NCBI GenBank assembly: GCA_963573305.1
Contig: OY754331.1
Location: 15,224,868 to 15,288,867, forward strand
From: Pyrrhosoma nymphula
Taxonomy: Eukaryota > Arthropoda > Insecta > Odonata > Coenagrionidae
DNA length: 64,000 nucleotides
Direction: 5' to 3'
Position numbers and translations under genes: made by a program. The first letter of the stretch is position 1, and every line of letters begins with the position of its first letter. Below, piece after piece: positions 48,101 through 57,017 of the stretch. The notes below the pieces were generated by a model. That model did no database searches. It saw only the letters and a program-made list of their open reading frames with translations, and was not told where the DNA came from.

Positions 48101-48316
48101 TCTGTTTTCGCTTTGCTAATTATTTCTTGTCGCTTACAGCCATGTGAAGATGGTGAGCATCTCATCGAGGATGATTCAGCTTTCCAAATGCCATGTGACG
48201 TATATGGAAGCGGAGAGCAGAGCAGTAATTTTCCATCGGACAGAGGCCCTCCTCCCCCCTATTCTAAGGACCCAGAGGCTCATGCATCTCTGAAGATGGA
48301 CACCCCATGGTCATGA
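39146..48316 (+). CDS. WBP1/VOPP1-like single-pass membrane protein, five coding exons
   Basis: Coding exons: 39146-39211, 39319-39419, 39505-39601, 41140-41202 and 48140-48316. All introns are GT-AG with matching phases (0, 2, 0, 0) and give 167 residues. ATG 39146 is the first ATG after an in-frame stop at 39050. Residues 1-25 are a signal peptide. The short ectodomain has CEWNLC and the signature CCGDNYCC (39-46), followed by LWYFW entering the membrane segment (about 53-74). The cytoplasmic tail is acidic and carries PPPPY (146-150), a ligand for WW domains such as those of NEDD4-type ubiquitin ligases. This layout is that of the WBP1/VOPP1/TMEM92 family, whose members sit in endolysosomal membranes; the precise orthologue is uncertain. 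Introns 3 and 4 are packed with transposons. Confidence 0.9.
39660..40720 (+). pseudogene. LINE B family copy in intron 3
   Basis: A decayed relative of the 52249-54080 LINE: RANYDLGDDQFGYKKG, then DVFACFIYVKRALH, then, far downstream, KVWWTERKIN, RWLEQVMGGERMLKAM and KRCRMYPG. Many stops and frameshifts. It accounts for most of the 1.5-kb intron between coding exons 3 and 4. Confidence 0.75.
41280..41755. mobile_element. 476-bp hAT MITE with perfect 8-bp duplication
   Basis: Ends CAGTGGCGGATACA and its reverse complement TGTATCCGCCACTG; identical 8-bp flanks CTCTTGAG at 41272-41279 and 41756-41763. C/G-rich runs lie just inside both termini. No transposase. It lies in intron 4, 77 bases after exon 4. 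Confidence 0.95.
42084..42175 (-). repeat. Penelope-like tail fragment
   Basis: Minus strand CCAGAAGATGATGCCACTGC then GTCAAAACTAGTCGTACCG and a stretch containing ATTGGTGGAATAAAAC. The last part is shared with both arms at 61121-61208. The CAGAAGATGATG-to-GAAAC-like order matches other Penelope tails in the window. Confidence 0.5.
42220..42292 (-). other. tRNA-like pseudogene (left head)
   Basis: 73 nt on the minus strand with a perfect 7-bp acceptor-stem complement (CGCCTGG / CCAGGCG), a D-arm-like TAGTTTAACTGGTAGAGC, and a T-arm with GGTTCGAATCC. The anticodon stem is imperfect and the base 5' of the triplet is not U, so it is not a functional tRNA. The outer tail and the paired copy indicate a SINE-type origin. 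Confidence 0.7.
42449..42521 (+). other. tRNA-like pseudogene (right head)
   Basis: Plus-strand counterpart of 42220-42292 with a decayed 5' half (GAACTGCGGAGTGGTAGATC) but an intact B box at 42500-42510 and the same 3' acceptor sequence CCAGGCG. Confidence 0.65.
43130..45371 (-). pseudogene. pogo-type transposase with C-terminal PHD-like finger
   Basis: Minus-strand readings in order: a decayed start (MP.KCKRKS, 45371); SMKRAMLAVKRDNKPFATAA and VPRNTLKRRVL, a psq/HTH DNA-binding domain; PSTFLQKKNTIPHTF and WVVGFKRRHSKISLR, the CENP-B-like second HTH; IQNCDETEV; LLILDGHATHT and LPPHCSHKLQPLDVS, the DDE-superfamily catalytic block; then NGFSKCGIFPKNPDVL. A Lys-rich linker and a Cys/His finger (CVCFYCNELF, then WIQCTLC, WAHQECA, FQCEFCKKYV) close the protein. 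This is the pogo/Tigger/jerky type. At least five frame changes and the MITE at 44827 make it inactive. Confidence 0.88.
44827..45328. mobile_element. TAGAGATGGG hAT MITE, copy 1
   Basis: Starts TAGAGATGGG and ends CCCATCTCTA; perfect 8-bp duplications CCCATGAC at 44819-44826 and 45329-45336. Internal ends carry GGTAATTTTCGTAAATTA-type repeats. 502 bp, non-coding. Inserted near the 5' end of the pogo transposase reading frame, so younger than that element. Confidence 0.95.
45866..46217. repeat. 84-bp-arm inverted repeat
   Basis: Arms 45866-45950 and 46134-46217 are reverse complements with few mismatches; each runs from a GGCTTATATTC ... GAAATACGGTA terminus outward-in through AAGTAGGTGGGGTAAGCATA and GGAGGCAG. 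The outer parts are the terminal sequence of the TA-flanked element at 46195-47207, so an element end plus flanking DNA has been duplicated in inverted orientation. Confidence 0.82.
46195..47207. mobile_element. TA-flanked TIR element (CCGTATTTCT type), split by a MITE
   Basis: The termini are 27-bp inverted repeats starting CCGTATTTCT and containing GAATATAAGCC, with two mismatches; TA flanks lie at 46193-46194 and 47208-47209. Without the nested MITE it is about 435 bp. Copies of the GCGGCTTA(A/T)ATTCG motif occur inside. No transposase. TA flanks suggest Tc1/mariner-type mobilisation. Confidence 0.8.
46610..47179. mobile_element. TAGAGATGGG hAT MITE, copy 2
   Basis: Full-length 570-bp copy, TAGAGATGGG to CCCATCTCTA, with perfect 8-bp duplications GGTGCGGC at 46602-46609 and 47180-47187. 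It is nested just inside the right end of the CCGTATTTCT element. Confidence 0.96.
47245..47310 (+). repeat. Penelope-like tail fragment
   Basis: CTTGAAAATGACGTG, ATCGTTGAAACTGG and then CAATAAAAATAAG follow the same TGAARATGACG / GAAAC / AATAAA order as 28620-28670. Too short to assign alone. Confidence 0.35.
47560..47950 (-). pseudogene. Jockey-type LINE C-terminal fragment
   Basis: Minus strand reads KILTVYSICVYKVLIYVKEN, then YNYSTRNNNLLSLYQCRLTK and NLGIRLFNHLPIS, matching the 'L(T)VxSLYIYExLLYVxxN...HSYNTR...xGxKLYNxLP' end of Jockey-like LINE polyproteins. A stop at 47673 is followed by further readable text (ALYSVGEFF). 5'-truncated, in intron 4. Confidence 0.68.
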
Positions 48317-48870
48317 GGCTCAGGAAAACTTCATTTCCTTGACTGCATGCATTTGTTTGCTTCAAATTCTAATTGACAAGATTAATACTGATTTGCATGT
48401 TAACTCAGCTGAGCTGAAGTAATGCAATCGGTGTGACGTTGCTTCCAATCACCAACCAGTGCCAAGTGTCCTTTTATTAATGCATAGTTAAGACTATGAG
48501 TTCACTCTTTCTTTGATGAAATAAGCATTGTATGTAGTGGGCTAATAGATGCACTCTTTATTACTACCAAAATGACTCGAAGAATGCTTCCAGCCAGTAC
48601 CCATGGGACTTTGTATTCAATTTCTCATTCTCAAAATTCAATGAGTGGCAACGTAATGGGCATGGGCACAGAGCGAAAAAGTAGTGGAAGATTTCAATCT
48701 TACTGAGTGAAGAAAACTTGCTATTGTTCCAAGATACACCCCTGTATAATTGCACTAGGAAAAACTGAAGACTATGGAACTGTAGCTTAGTAATCATTCT
48801 TCTGCAGTACAAGTTTATTTTCTTTTACAATGATTATATTACTAAATAAAAACCCCACATGTAATTACTT
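48317..48870 (+). promoter_or_regulatory. Probable 3' UTR and poly(A) signal
   Basis: After the TGA at 48314-48316 the sequence is AT-rich without repeats, and the first AATAAA is at 48845-48850, giving a 3' UTR of roughly 550 bases. Longer isoforms are possible because little repeat sequence interrupts the next 700 bases. Confidence 0.5.
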
Positions 48871-49545
48871 ATGTGTACTCGAGTAAAAAATGTAAGTACT
48901 TATAATTGGTGATGGCATCATCCAGTATAGAGGTACACTGTATAGCATTTGTGGTGAAAAAGAAATTTATCTCTACTATGATGTCAAGTTTGGTAACCCA
49001 GAATTTAGACATCGAACATATATTTTGATGCATGAACAACAGTTTTTCATGTGTTAGATTCATACCAAGTCCTATGTTTAGGCACCCAATTCCTCTCATT
49101 TAATTCTTAATGCAAAATAGTATCAAAATATTCAATAATCATAGCCCGCTGAATGAGCAATTAAATTTTGCAAGGTGGTCTAGGGAGAGTTCATGTTTTA
49201 AAGATTCCAAGCTCATTAACTCAATTAGCATATTTGTTGTAACTGGATTCAGCTGATAGCATTTGAAAATTTATCTAATGCCTCAATATATTGTACATGT
49301 TGGTAAAATAATACCATCTCTATTTAGTGCTTTACAAATTTCATCTTCACCCATCATCAATGCTCGTGGTTACTAGACAATTAATGCCATGTTGATAATT
49401 ATGTAGGTATGCAACCCCTTACAATGTAGCAAAATTTGCCATCATGTAAATGATTTTGTTAAAAATGTTACGACAAAAAGTTAGTTTTCCTGAATTTAAT
49501 GTCATATATTCTTGCAGAAGCAATGTAGGTACATGTACATACATA

Positions 49546-49843
49546 CAGGCAGTTCCCGAGTTATGTAAGCCTCGACTTGCGCAAATCCGTACTTACGTAA
49601 GTGGCAACCTTACCCAAAAAAAGACCAGAATTATGAAAGTTACGGATTTGGAAGGATGGTTGCCTACTTTCAAGGAGTGCATGTGCCGTAATGTTAGTAA
49701 GAGCTGGCCTTCCCCACATTTCTCCTAATCGACTGTAATCTTGAGAGCATGGACTCAGTTACGGAGTAATTTTCGACTTCGAAAATTTCGACTTACGCCA
49801 CTAGTGTTGGAACGCATCTATTATGTTACTCTGGGATTGCCTG
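49546..49843. mobile_element. 298-bp TA-flanked pogo/Tigger MITE
   Basis: Left CAGGCAGTTCCCGAGTTATG and right, reverse-complemented, CAGGCAATCCCAGAGTAACA, with TA at 49544-49545 and 49844-49845. The CAGGCAGTCCCxGxGTTA terminus is of Tigger type. No transposase. Confidence 0.87.
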
Positions 49844-50281
49844 TAGTCTGATATTTGTTGCAGGTGGATGATTTTTCTCCTGGTCGTGTAATTTGGTACT
49901 CATAAGGCGTATACGCTTCAATTATTCTGGAAATAGCCCCCCGAGAGTAAATAAGTGGTTTAAATATAAAATAGTGCATCTCCTAGCCTGTAAAAGAACA
50001 TCAGCAATGGTTAAATCTTTGTCTAGTCATTTACTCTATTCCTTTTCAATCATGTTGTAGAAATGGCCTTAATTTGGTCTTACAAGTTATGAAGGTTTAG
50101 GACATTCCTTTAATTACCTCTCTAAATGTATGGTAATTTGTCTTGAGTTGAGGGTAAGAGTCACTTTACATTCCATTAATCAATTTCTTTGACTTCTTTC
50201 TTGAAGTATAAGTAGAAGAAGATTCATTGTTCCTCAAATAAGCTCAAGTCTACATAGTTAGATCTGTAGATCTTTAAGCCT

Positions 50282-50617
50282 AGAGTCCAGCAGCGTTGAA
50301 ATGGTCCTGCGCAAGAATGTATGCGCACCCCCTCTCTGTCCTTGGCTACCCCCACTCCTGGCTCCGTCCTTCCCCTACCAGCGTCACTCCATCGTAGTTG
50401 CCAACTCTTGCCATTTCGGTTTTCTCTCCGTTTTGCACCCAGGAGGCTGGAAGGTTCCCTCCGCCAGTGTGAGGAAAACTGGCAACACTCTTTGCCTCTC
50501 CTCCAGTGTGTGAGTGAGAGAGTAAAGAAGGGGAGGTAAGGCTGGGAGGTGGGGTAGGGAGTCGTAACTCCACCCACCGTTCACCGAAAAGGACCATTTC
50601 AACACGGCTGGACTCTC
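50282..50617. mobile_element. 336-bp TIR element with C-rich core
   Basis: Inverted termini AGAGTCCAGCAGCGTTGAAA / reverse complement AGAGTCCAGCCGTGTTGAAA continue to ATGGTCCT, about 30 bp with three mismatches. The C/T-rich plus-strand core opens long frames on both strands, none convincing. No clear target duplication, so superfamily unknown. Confidence 0.75.
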
Positions 50618-51349
50618 TGGTAATGTGGTCATGATACATAAATACTATTTCTTGGTACTAAAGCTTCAATTGTGAGCATCCTAGCCATTCGTCTCTCTTC
50701 CTGCATTGGTATTGTGTAAGGCACTCATGAAAAGATATGTATTTTTGTAATATTTTCTTCCTTAGAATGTGGCGTGTGTAATTATTGAAATGCATAACTC
50801 CAATAATGAATCAAGCTAGAGCAAGAGCTTTACCTTCATGGAGCATACAACCTTGGCAAAAAAAAAGGATGTGTGCTGTATTCATAGAGGAAGACTATTT
50901 TCAGACAAAAGATCACATTTCAAATGTGCCATAACTACAACCTTCATGCCATTAGTTTTATAAACTAAATGTTAAAAAAATCTTATGAGTTACTTAATGT
51001 TGTTTTGATGTATTCCTTTTTTGCATAACAAATTAAACAATGTTGTTTTTTGGATCAAGTGACAAGTTTTTTATATTAAGTGTTACGAAGGTTCAAAAAG
51101 TGTTAACACTCATTTTGGGTGATGAAGCATGATGGAATAAAGCACAGTGAAATACACATTGGGTTTTGACTCTCCCACCAATATCATTATTAGTTGATGC
51201 GACAGAAAGAAGTTGGTGTGTGATAATCTTCTTTCAAAAATCTTAAAAGAATTAGGTACCCAAGGTAGGCATTGCGGAAATGGTACTAGGTGATGGCATG
51301 AGAATGTATGTACTACTAAAGGTTTTATATGTTATGAGGATGAGGTCGT

Positions 51350-52248
51350 AAAGCCTGAGAGAATGTTGAAAAATGGGAAAGCTGCAGGAGTCAACATAAT
51401 ATCCAGCGCTATGTTGAAGGGTGGGGGTAAATTACTTATTATGTAGCCATTTGCATGAATTGTATAATTTATGCTTAAAAGCTTCTTTTGTTCCTATGGA
51501 TTGGAAGAATGTAATAATACATAGCTTTATTGTATATAAAAAGGAAAGTGCGGGAAGACCAAATGTAGAAATTGTGGAGCAATTAGTTTGTTGAGTATTC
51601 CAGTAAATGTGTTTGGCAAAATATCAATTGAATGGGTGATAAAGATAACAGTTGACTGAATATGGAGTGTGCAGTGAGGGTTTGCGCTTGGGATATGTAT
51701 GGATCAACTGTTTGTACTTCAGTAAGCGCTAGAACAATGTGCGAGGATCCGAAAAGATATGATAAGGCATACATTGTATATTTATGAATTTAGAAAAGAC
51801 GAGTAAATGGGTGCTTGCAGTTTGCAAGCGGAAGGGGTAAAGTGTATGAAAGAACATTGTAAATCATTAAAAACGAATGCAATAAGGTCTTACTTCTTAT
51901 GGAAATGATTTTAGCTGGGTCCATTTCTGACTTAAGAATATAATAATGAGAAAATAGCATAAAACGAATGGCTCCATGACATATGTACTTTGTTCTTCTT
52001 AGTAATTGCTATATTTTTCCTTTTATTTTCATGCCGTTGATCAATTTTTAAGTAAAATATTATAAGGCAAATGGAAAGAAGTTGAGGAAGGTTTTGAAGG
52101 ATGATTGGGTGAATGAGCAGTTATTAATGTTATGAAGGGTATGTATTTAGGCAAGTGTGAGAGTGAATAGGGTCATGGGTGACTGGTTGGAAATAAAACA
52201 GCATAAAGCAAGGATGTGTAATGTCACCAAGGCTGTTTGGTATTTTTA
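51350..52248 (+). pseudogene. LINE A, upstream half (RT)
   Basis: Readable RT blocks: KMLKNGKAAGVN, AMLKGGGK, ISLLSIPVNVFGKI, and finally VNRVMGDWLEIKQ plus GCVMSPRLFGIF at about 52160-52248. Frameshifts throughout. The reading stops at the LINE B insertion and resumes at about 54081 with YVREIQEEIVPV, consistent with one element split in two. Confidence 0.72.
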
Positions 52249-54080
52249 AGAATCTAGGTAGTAAGGGGAGAAAATCGTTTTTCGAACTTATTCGCAGGAT
52301 CTATGAGGAAGGAGTATGGCCCGAGGATTTCATGAAAACAGTATTAATACCTATCTCGAAGAAGAAGAAAGCGTCAGAATGCGAGGAGTATAGAACAATC
52401 AGTTTAATTTAGCTTGTGGCAAAAGTTTTACTTAGAATAATAAATAGAAGGTTGGAGAGCAGAGCAAACTACTATTTAGGTGATGACCAATTTGGGTTTA
52501 GGAAGGGGAGGGTCACCAGAGACGCAATTGCGGTAATGAGGACATTTATAGATAGAAACATAAAGAGCATAATCAGGATGTTTTCGCTTGCTTTGTAGAT
52601 TTCGAAAAGGCGTTTGACAGAGTAAACTGGGAGAAACTAATGCAGATACTGGGGAAAATAGGAATAGATTGGCGTGATAGGAGACTCATCCGAAACTTAC
52701 ATATGCAGCAGAGGGCTCAGGTAAGGGTAGCTGACGGGCAAGGGCCTAGCCACGTTGAAACACCGGTTCCCATCAGAACACCGAAGTTAAGCAACGTTGG
52801 GCCCGGACAGTGGTTGGATGGGTGACCCTCCTCCATACCTCAACCAGGCATGGATGGAGAGATGATACTCCCTCCATACCTATACCGGCAGGCCTGAGAG
52901 GCCAGGCCAAACCGGGCCGGTTGGAGGGAGGACATCCTCCATGCCTGGTACTGGGGTGGGGCAGGGGGAGGCCAATCCTCCATACCTCTATCGAGGTGCT
53001 CTTGTCCCCTGTCTGCAAGTGGCAGACAGGCATGGGGTTGGCACAATGGACCAAGAAAGGTCTAAGTGCCCGGGCTCCTGACGAAGGCCCCCCCAACAAC
53101 AATCTAATCTAATCTAAGGGTAGCTGACGGTGAATCAGGGGGCAATAGGTCGCGGGGTGTGGCAAGGGTGCCCGTTGTCGCCTCTGCTTTTTAACATCTA
53201 TACTGAGGAAATGGTAAGAGAGGCATGGGATGAGCTAGATGTGGGAATGAAAGTAGGAGGCCAGCGCATAAATTTGGTTAGATTCACAGATGACCAGGCA
53301 TTGGTCAGTCAGTCATCGAAAGGAATGCAAACTTTAGTAGATGCACTGGAAATGCAGTGCAAGAAATACGGAATGAAGATTAATAATAAGAAAACAAAAG
53401 TAATGAGATTCTCTAAGACAAAGAAAGCGAAGCTGGTGATAAAGAGTAGGAAGTCACAAACTGGAGCAAGTAGAACAATTTGATTACTTGGGTAATACGC
53501 AAGAAGAAACAGAACATAGTAGCAAAGACATTAGGAGGAGAATAGCACTAGCGAAGGAAGTGTTAAATAATAGAAGGGAGCTGATGACGTGGACCTTAAG
53601 TAAGGATGTAAAAAAGAGGCTGGTGAAGAGCTTGATGTGGAGTGATGCGTTGTATGGGGCAGAAACGTGGACCTTGAGAAAGGAAGACGAAAATAGGCTG
53701 AAGGCTTTCGAGATGTGGGTGTGGAAAAGGATGGAGAAAGTTGGACGGAAAGGAAGACAAATGAGGAAGTGCTTGACATGGTGGGCGAGGAGAGGAAACT
53801 TATAGATGAGATTAGGGGAAGACAGGGTAGGTGGCTGGAAGGGGTAATGAGGGGCGATGGTTTGCTGAAGGCCGTGATAGAGAGAAGGATGTTGGGTAAG
53901 AGGGGAAGGGGAAGGAAGAGAATCGGTTTTATGGACAGGATGAAGAAAGGTAGGACTTATGCTGAGATGAAGAAAGAAATACTAGAGGTAGAAAGGGCAC
54001 GGCACGTGTAAGATTTCGTTGGATATTCTCCGACTTTCATCACAACCTACCTCTAACCGGTAGATTAATGTAATGAATGA
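52249..54080 (+). pseudogene. LINE B, RT to 3' end, nested in LINE A
   Basis: Readable from RRIYEEGVWPEDFMKTVLIP and VLLRIINRRLESR, through DDQFGFRKGRVTRDAI, CFVDFEKAFDRVNWEKLM and QQRAQVRVADG, then (after a 5S SINE) QGCPLSPLLFNIYTEEMV and NLVRFTDDQALVSQS (the catalytic FADD box reads FTDD), MKINNKKTKVM, YGAETWTLRKEDENRLKAF, RQGRWLEGVMRGDGLLKA and ending ERARHV. The 3' UTR ends CCGGTAGATTAATG with an ATGAATGA tail at about 54072-54080. The Ala-to-Thr change at FADD and several stops imply loss of function. Two further copies lie at 34900 and 39660. Confidence 0.88.
52738..53117 (+). mobile_element. 5S rRNA-derived SINE, full-length copy
   Basis: The 5' part (52743-52827) is recognisably 5S rRNA: CACCGGTTCCCATC, CACCGAAGTTAAGCAACG, TTGGGCCCGGACAGTGGTTG and GATGGGTGACC, covering the internal A box and C box of the pol III type 1 promoter. 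A middle section has four CTCCATACCT-like units (about 52829, 52870, 52936, 52978). A conserved hairpin CTGTCTGCAAGTGGCAGACAG (about 53009-53029) is followed by a 3' block and an AATCTAATCTAATCTAA tail. Perfect duplications GGGTAGCTGACGG lie at 52725-52737 and 53118-53130. It is nested in LINE B. Confidence 0.95.
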
Positions 54081-55160
54081 ATATGTGCGAGAGATACAAG
54101 AAGAGATAGTGCCAGTTTTATGGTTGGAGGTGTTAATGTGCAAGTTCCACTGTTTGTGGTTGATGCTGTTTTTTCAGGCTGAGAGCCCAAAGGGATTACA
54201 GGGGCACCTGTTGACTTCTGTTAAACAACACGGAGATATGAATTGAGGGTAAATGCATCTAAGACCAAAGTAGTTGTTTTTTTCAGGAAAAATGGGAAGA
54301 ATGAGAGTACGAGGTTAAATAATGAAATAATTTAACAAGTAAATGACTTGGAATGCCTTTTCCTAATGTTTATGAAAGATGGAAAGATGCATGAGGAGTT
54401 GCATAAAAAAAACGAGACACATAAATACTGTAAGTCTTGGGTCGTATGTGGAGCATATCAAGGAATGAATGCTTGTCTAGGTAGGCAAAAATTGCAGCGT
54501 TAATAAGAGTTGTTATAGTATCAGGTTATCACTCTCACTACGTTAATTTTTATTATTCATAGTTTATTGAGATTTAGACCTCATTTGTGGAAGACACCTT
54601 TAACACCTACCTGCCGATGTTACAATTTATTTCTAAATCTTCTTCAGAGCTAAAAGAAACTCAATAGAAGCATTTGAACAATGAGGATATGATTTAAGAT
54701 AGTAAATATATGAAAATTAGTACAAAAATATGATCATAGACTCAATAAACCACAATGAAAAAAATTCAAGGTCTTCTCCTTCTTACTTGATTGTACGGCA
54801 GTGAAACCTAGACATGCCAGAATGAGCAAAAATGTAAGCTAAATGTAGTGGAAATGGGGAACCTTAGAAATGTCTGCAGTAAAAGCAGGAGGTATAAAGC
54901 AGTAAAAATATGGCTAGGAATTTGTAGGTCATGAAAGAAAGTGAGCTGAATGCTTTGGTAATGGAAATATAGGAAAGGAGCGCTTTGTTGGTTAGGTCAG
55001 GTTTAGGGAGTAAAAGAGAGTGGAATGGTGAAACATATTTGCGATAGAAGAGTGAATATTGCCTTAAGGCTAGAAGAGCAAATATGATGCCATGCATGAA
55101 TGCGATAGAATAAAAGAGGTATTCAAGAATAGGACATTATGGCAGAAAAAAATAAAAGAG
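54081..55160 (+). pseudogene. LINE A, downstream half
   Basis: Continues LINE A after the insertion: YVREIQEEIVPV, then AESPKGLQGHL (just past the FADD box, which is decayed), MHLRPK ... VVFFRKNG-like text, MKDGKMHEELH, and much later a C-terminal block with MKESELNALVMEI. Many stops. The 3' end is not sharply defined, near 55160. Confidence 0.65.
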
Positions 55161-56829
55161 AGCACAATTTTCAGGGCCTAATGGCAATAACTAAGTTCTT
55201 TGACTATGCCTGCCACAAAAGGGATGTTGTGATGGGTATGTATTGTACATTAGGGTGGTCCTTATTTTTCGGAATTGAGAAAAGTAATGTTTTCCACTAA
55301 AAATGTTCATTATGGAGTGCTAATTAATGTGTTAAAGTTTCATCACTCTTAATCATCGGGAGCCCATGTCCCAAGGGCCCTAAATAGTACTTAAAAACTA
55401 AATATGCATTTTTTGGGCAGGAAAAAACTCTATTCCTAAATATAACACAATAGTAAATTCCTTAAGTGCCAAAATTTCCTTGGTTTCTGCATGCATCTTT
55501 TTGAATTAGGTTTGCCCCACAGATCTCGTGCAGGAAAGGTTCGCGAGGGTTTTTTTATTGTACGTGTTTCTCTCGGCCCGAAGTTTTATCCAGGCGAGCC
55601 GTGGACCACCACATTACGAAGTGGTTAGTGATAACATAAGAGAAAAAAAAGTGGAGGGATCGGAATATTTATAGTGGTGATGAGAGTATTCAGATGGATC
55701 ACCTTACGATGCTAAAAGGAATACATCTACTCTTAGCAAAGAGCTTGACGCCAAAATTAGCATCATGAGTGAACTTGAAAACTAAAGGGGTGCTTCTGGC
55801 TCGCAGCCATTATGATGCACGCTACACACTCCATGGTTCTGGTAAGTGGCAGCGTAAACATGAAGAGACTGGAAATAATTAAAAAATACTTTCAACTTTC
55901 TAGAGTTATGCAGAATAGTGGAAATGATTTCACAAAATATGTGGAAAGCAGTTCTATCCATTCCAATGTTGACATAAGTTCACCCACAATGTCTCTAAAT
56001 TTGCAAACACTTGTGCACTAGGAACAATACTCACAAACATGTGAAATCCCAAGATTTGCTGATGGCACCTTAAGTAATAACATTTATGCAAGGTTTTACT
56101 GCAATAAAGATCGAGGATAACAAAATGAAATACACATAAATGAAAAAGTCACAGCATGGAAACTGAGGATATTTATTTCTCATCACTGAGGAATAGCTTT
56201 TATGAATCTGAATAAGATATAGAAAAAGATTCTTAAAAATTATTGAGGTGTTGCTGCTACAACTATAATTGTAATTCCCTCCTTATGCCATACTGCACCA
56301 TCCATTTTTTGCAATTTTCATACTATTTCATTTAACCACATCTTGCTTTCAATGCCTTTGCATCATTCTCAAGAGGGGGTCATTGTCCTCCCGTGAATGG
56401 TGCAAAGGTGTTGAAAGTGACAAAGAAATTTAAAAATTAAAAAATTAAAACAAAATGACAAAGAAATTTAAAAAATTTGCTCATTCTAAAGTAGTCAATA
56501 TTCTAAAAAGTGAATTTACATGTATGCTACATAATTTACCTCACCAGTACAAGTCTTATGACACTCTATGTGATTGTTTATGTATGTTCAAATTATAATT
56601 TTTAGAAGATTAATATCCAGGTAAGGATGAATTTCAAAACTGAAATAAAGTCAGCCTAAGTAAGTTACTTAGGAGGCACCAAAATTGTTTCCAGTCACTT
56701 AGAAGCATTACCTTGACAATTTATTATTGCCAAATTCAACCATTATTCAATGAGAATACTACAATGAGAACTATATAATTCAATACATCTAGAGCTTTGT
56801 TAATTATACTATTTATATTTTATTCTAAT
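55160..56829. other. No gene recognised
   Basis: AT-rich. A 39-bp-spaced duplication of TGACAAAGAAATTTAAAAA lies at about 56418 and 56457. A possible element terminus (TAGGGTGGTCCTTATTTTTC, about 55252) has no visible partner. Confidence 0.4.
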
Positions 56830-56996
56830 GTTGGGCCCAGACGGAGGTTGGATGGGTGACCATACATACCTTCACCATGGCGCTCTTGTCCCCTGTCTGC
56901 ATGTGGAAGACAGACATGGGGCTGGCACAATGGACCAAAAAGGTCTAAGTGCCCGGGTTCCTGTCGAAGGCCCCCCCTACAAACTATCTATCTATG
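56830..56996 (+). mobile_element. 5S rRNA-derived SINE, 5'-truncated copy
   Basis: Begins inside the 5S part (GTTGGGCCCAGACGGAGG, GATGGGTGACC), lacks most of the CTCCATACCT repeats, keeps the hairpin region (CTGTCTGCATGTGGAAGACAG) and the 3' block (GGACCAAAAAGGTCTAAGTG), and ends in a CTATCTATCTATG tail. Confidence 0.88.
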
Positions 56997-57017
56997 GTGA
57001 TAATAGCCCACGATGTA

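Noticed and set aside
50224..50639. Several overlapping 70-117-residue frames
   Set aside because: They lie within a C/T-rich core of a TIR element; composition alone keeps them open.
52743..52827. A genuine 5S rRNA gene
   Set aside because: Only the first two-thirds of 5S is present, it is fused to unrelated sequence with a repeat tail and flanking duplications, and two more copies share the same fusion.
55250..55500. A transposon terminus at TAGGGTGGTCC
   Set aside because: No inverted partner or target duplication could be found within several kilobases.
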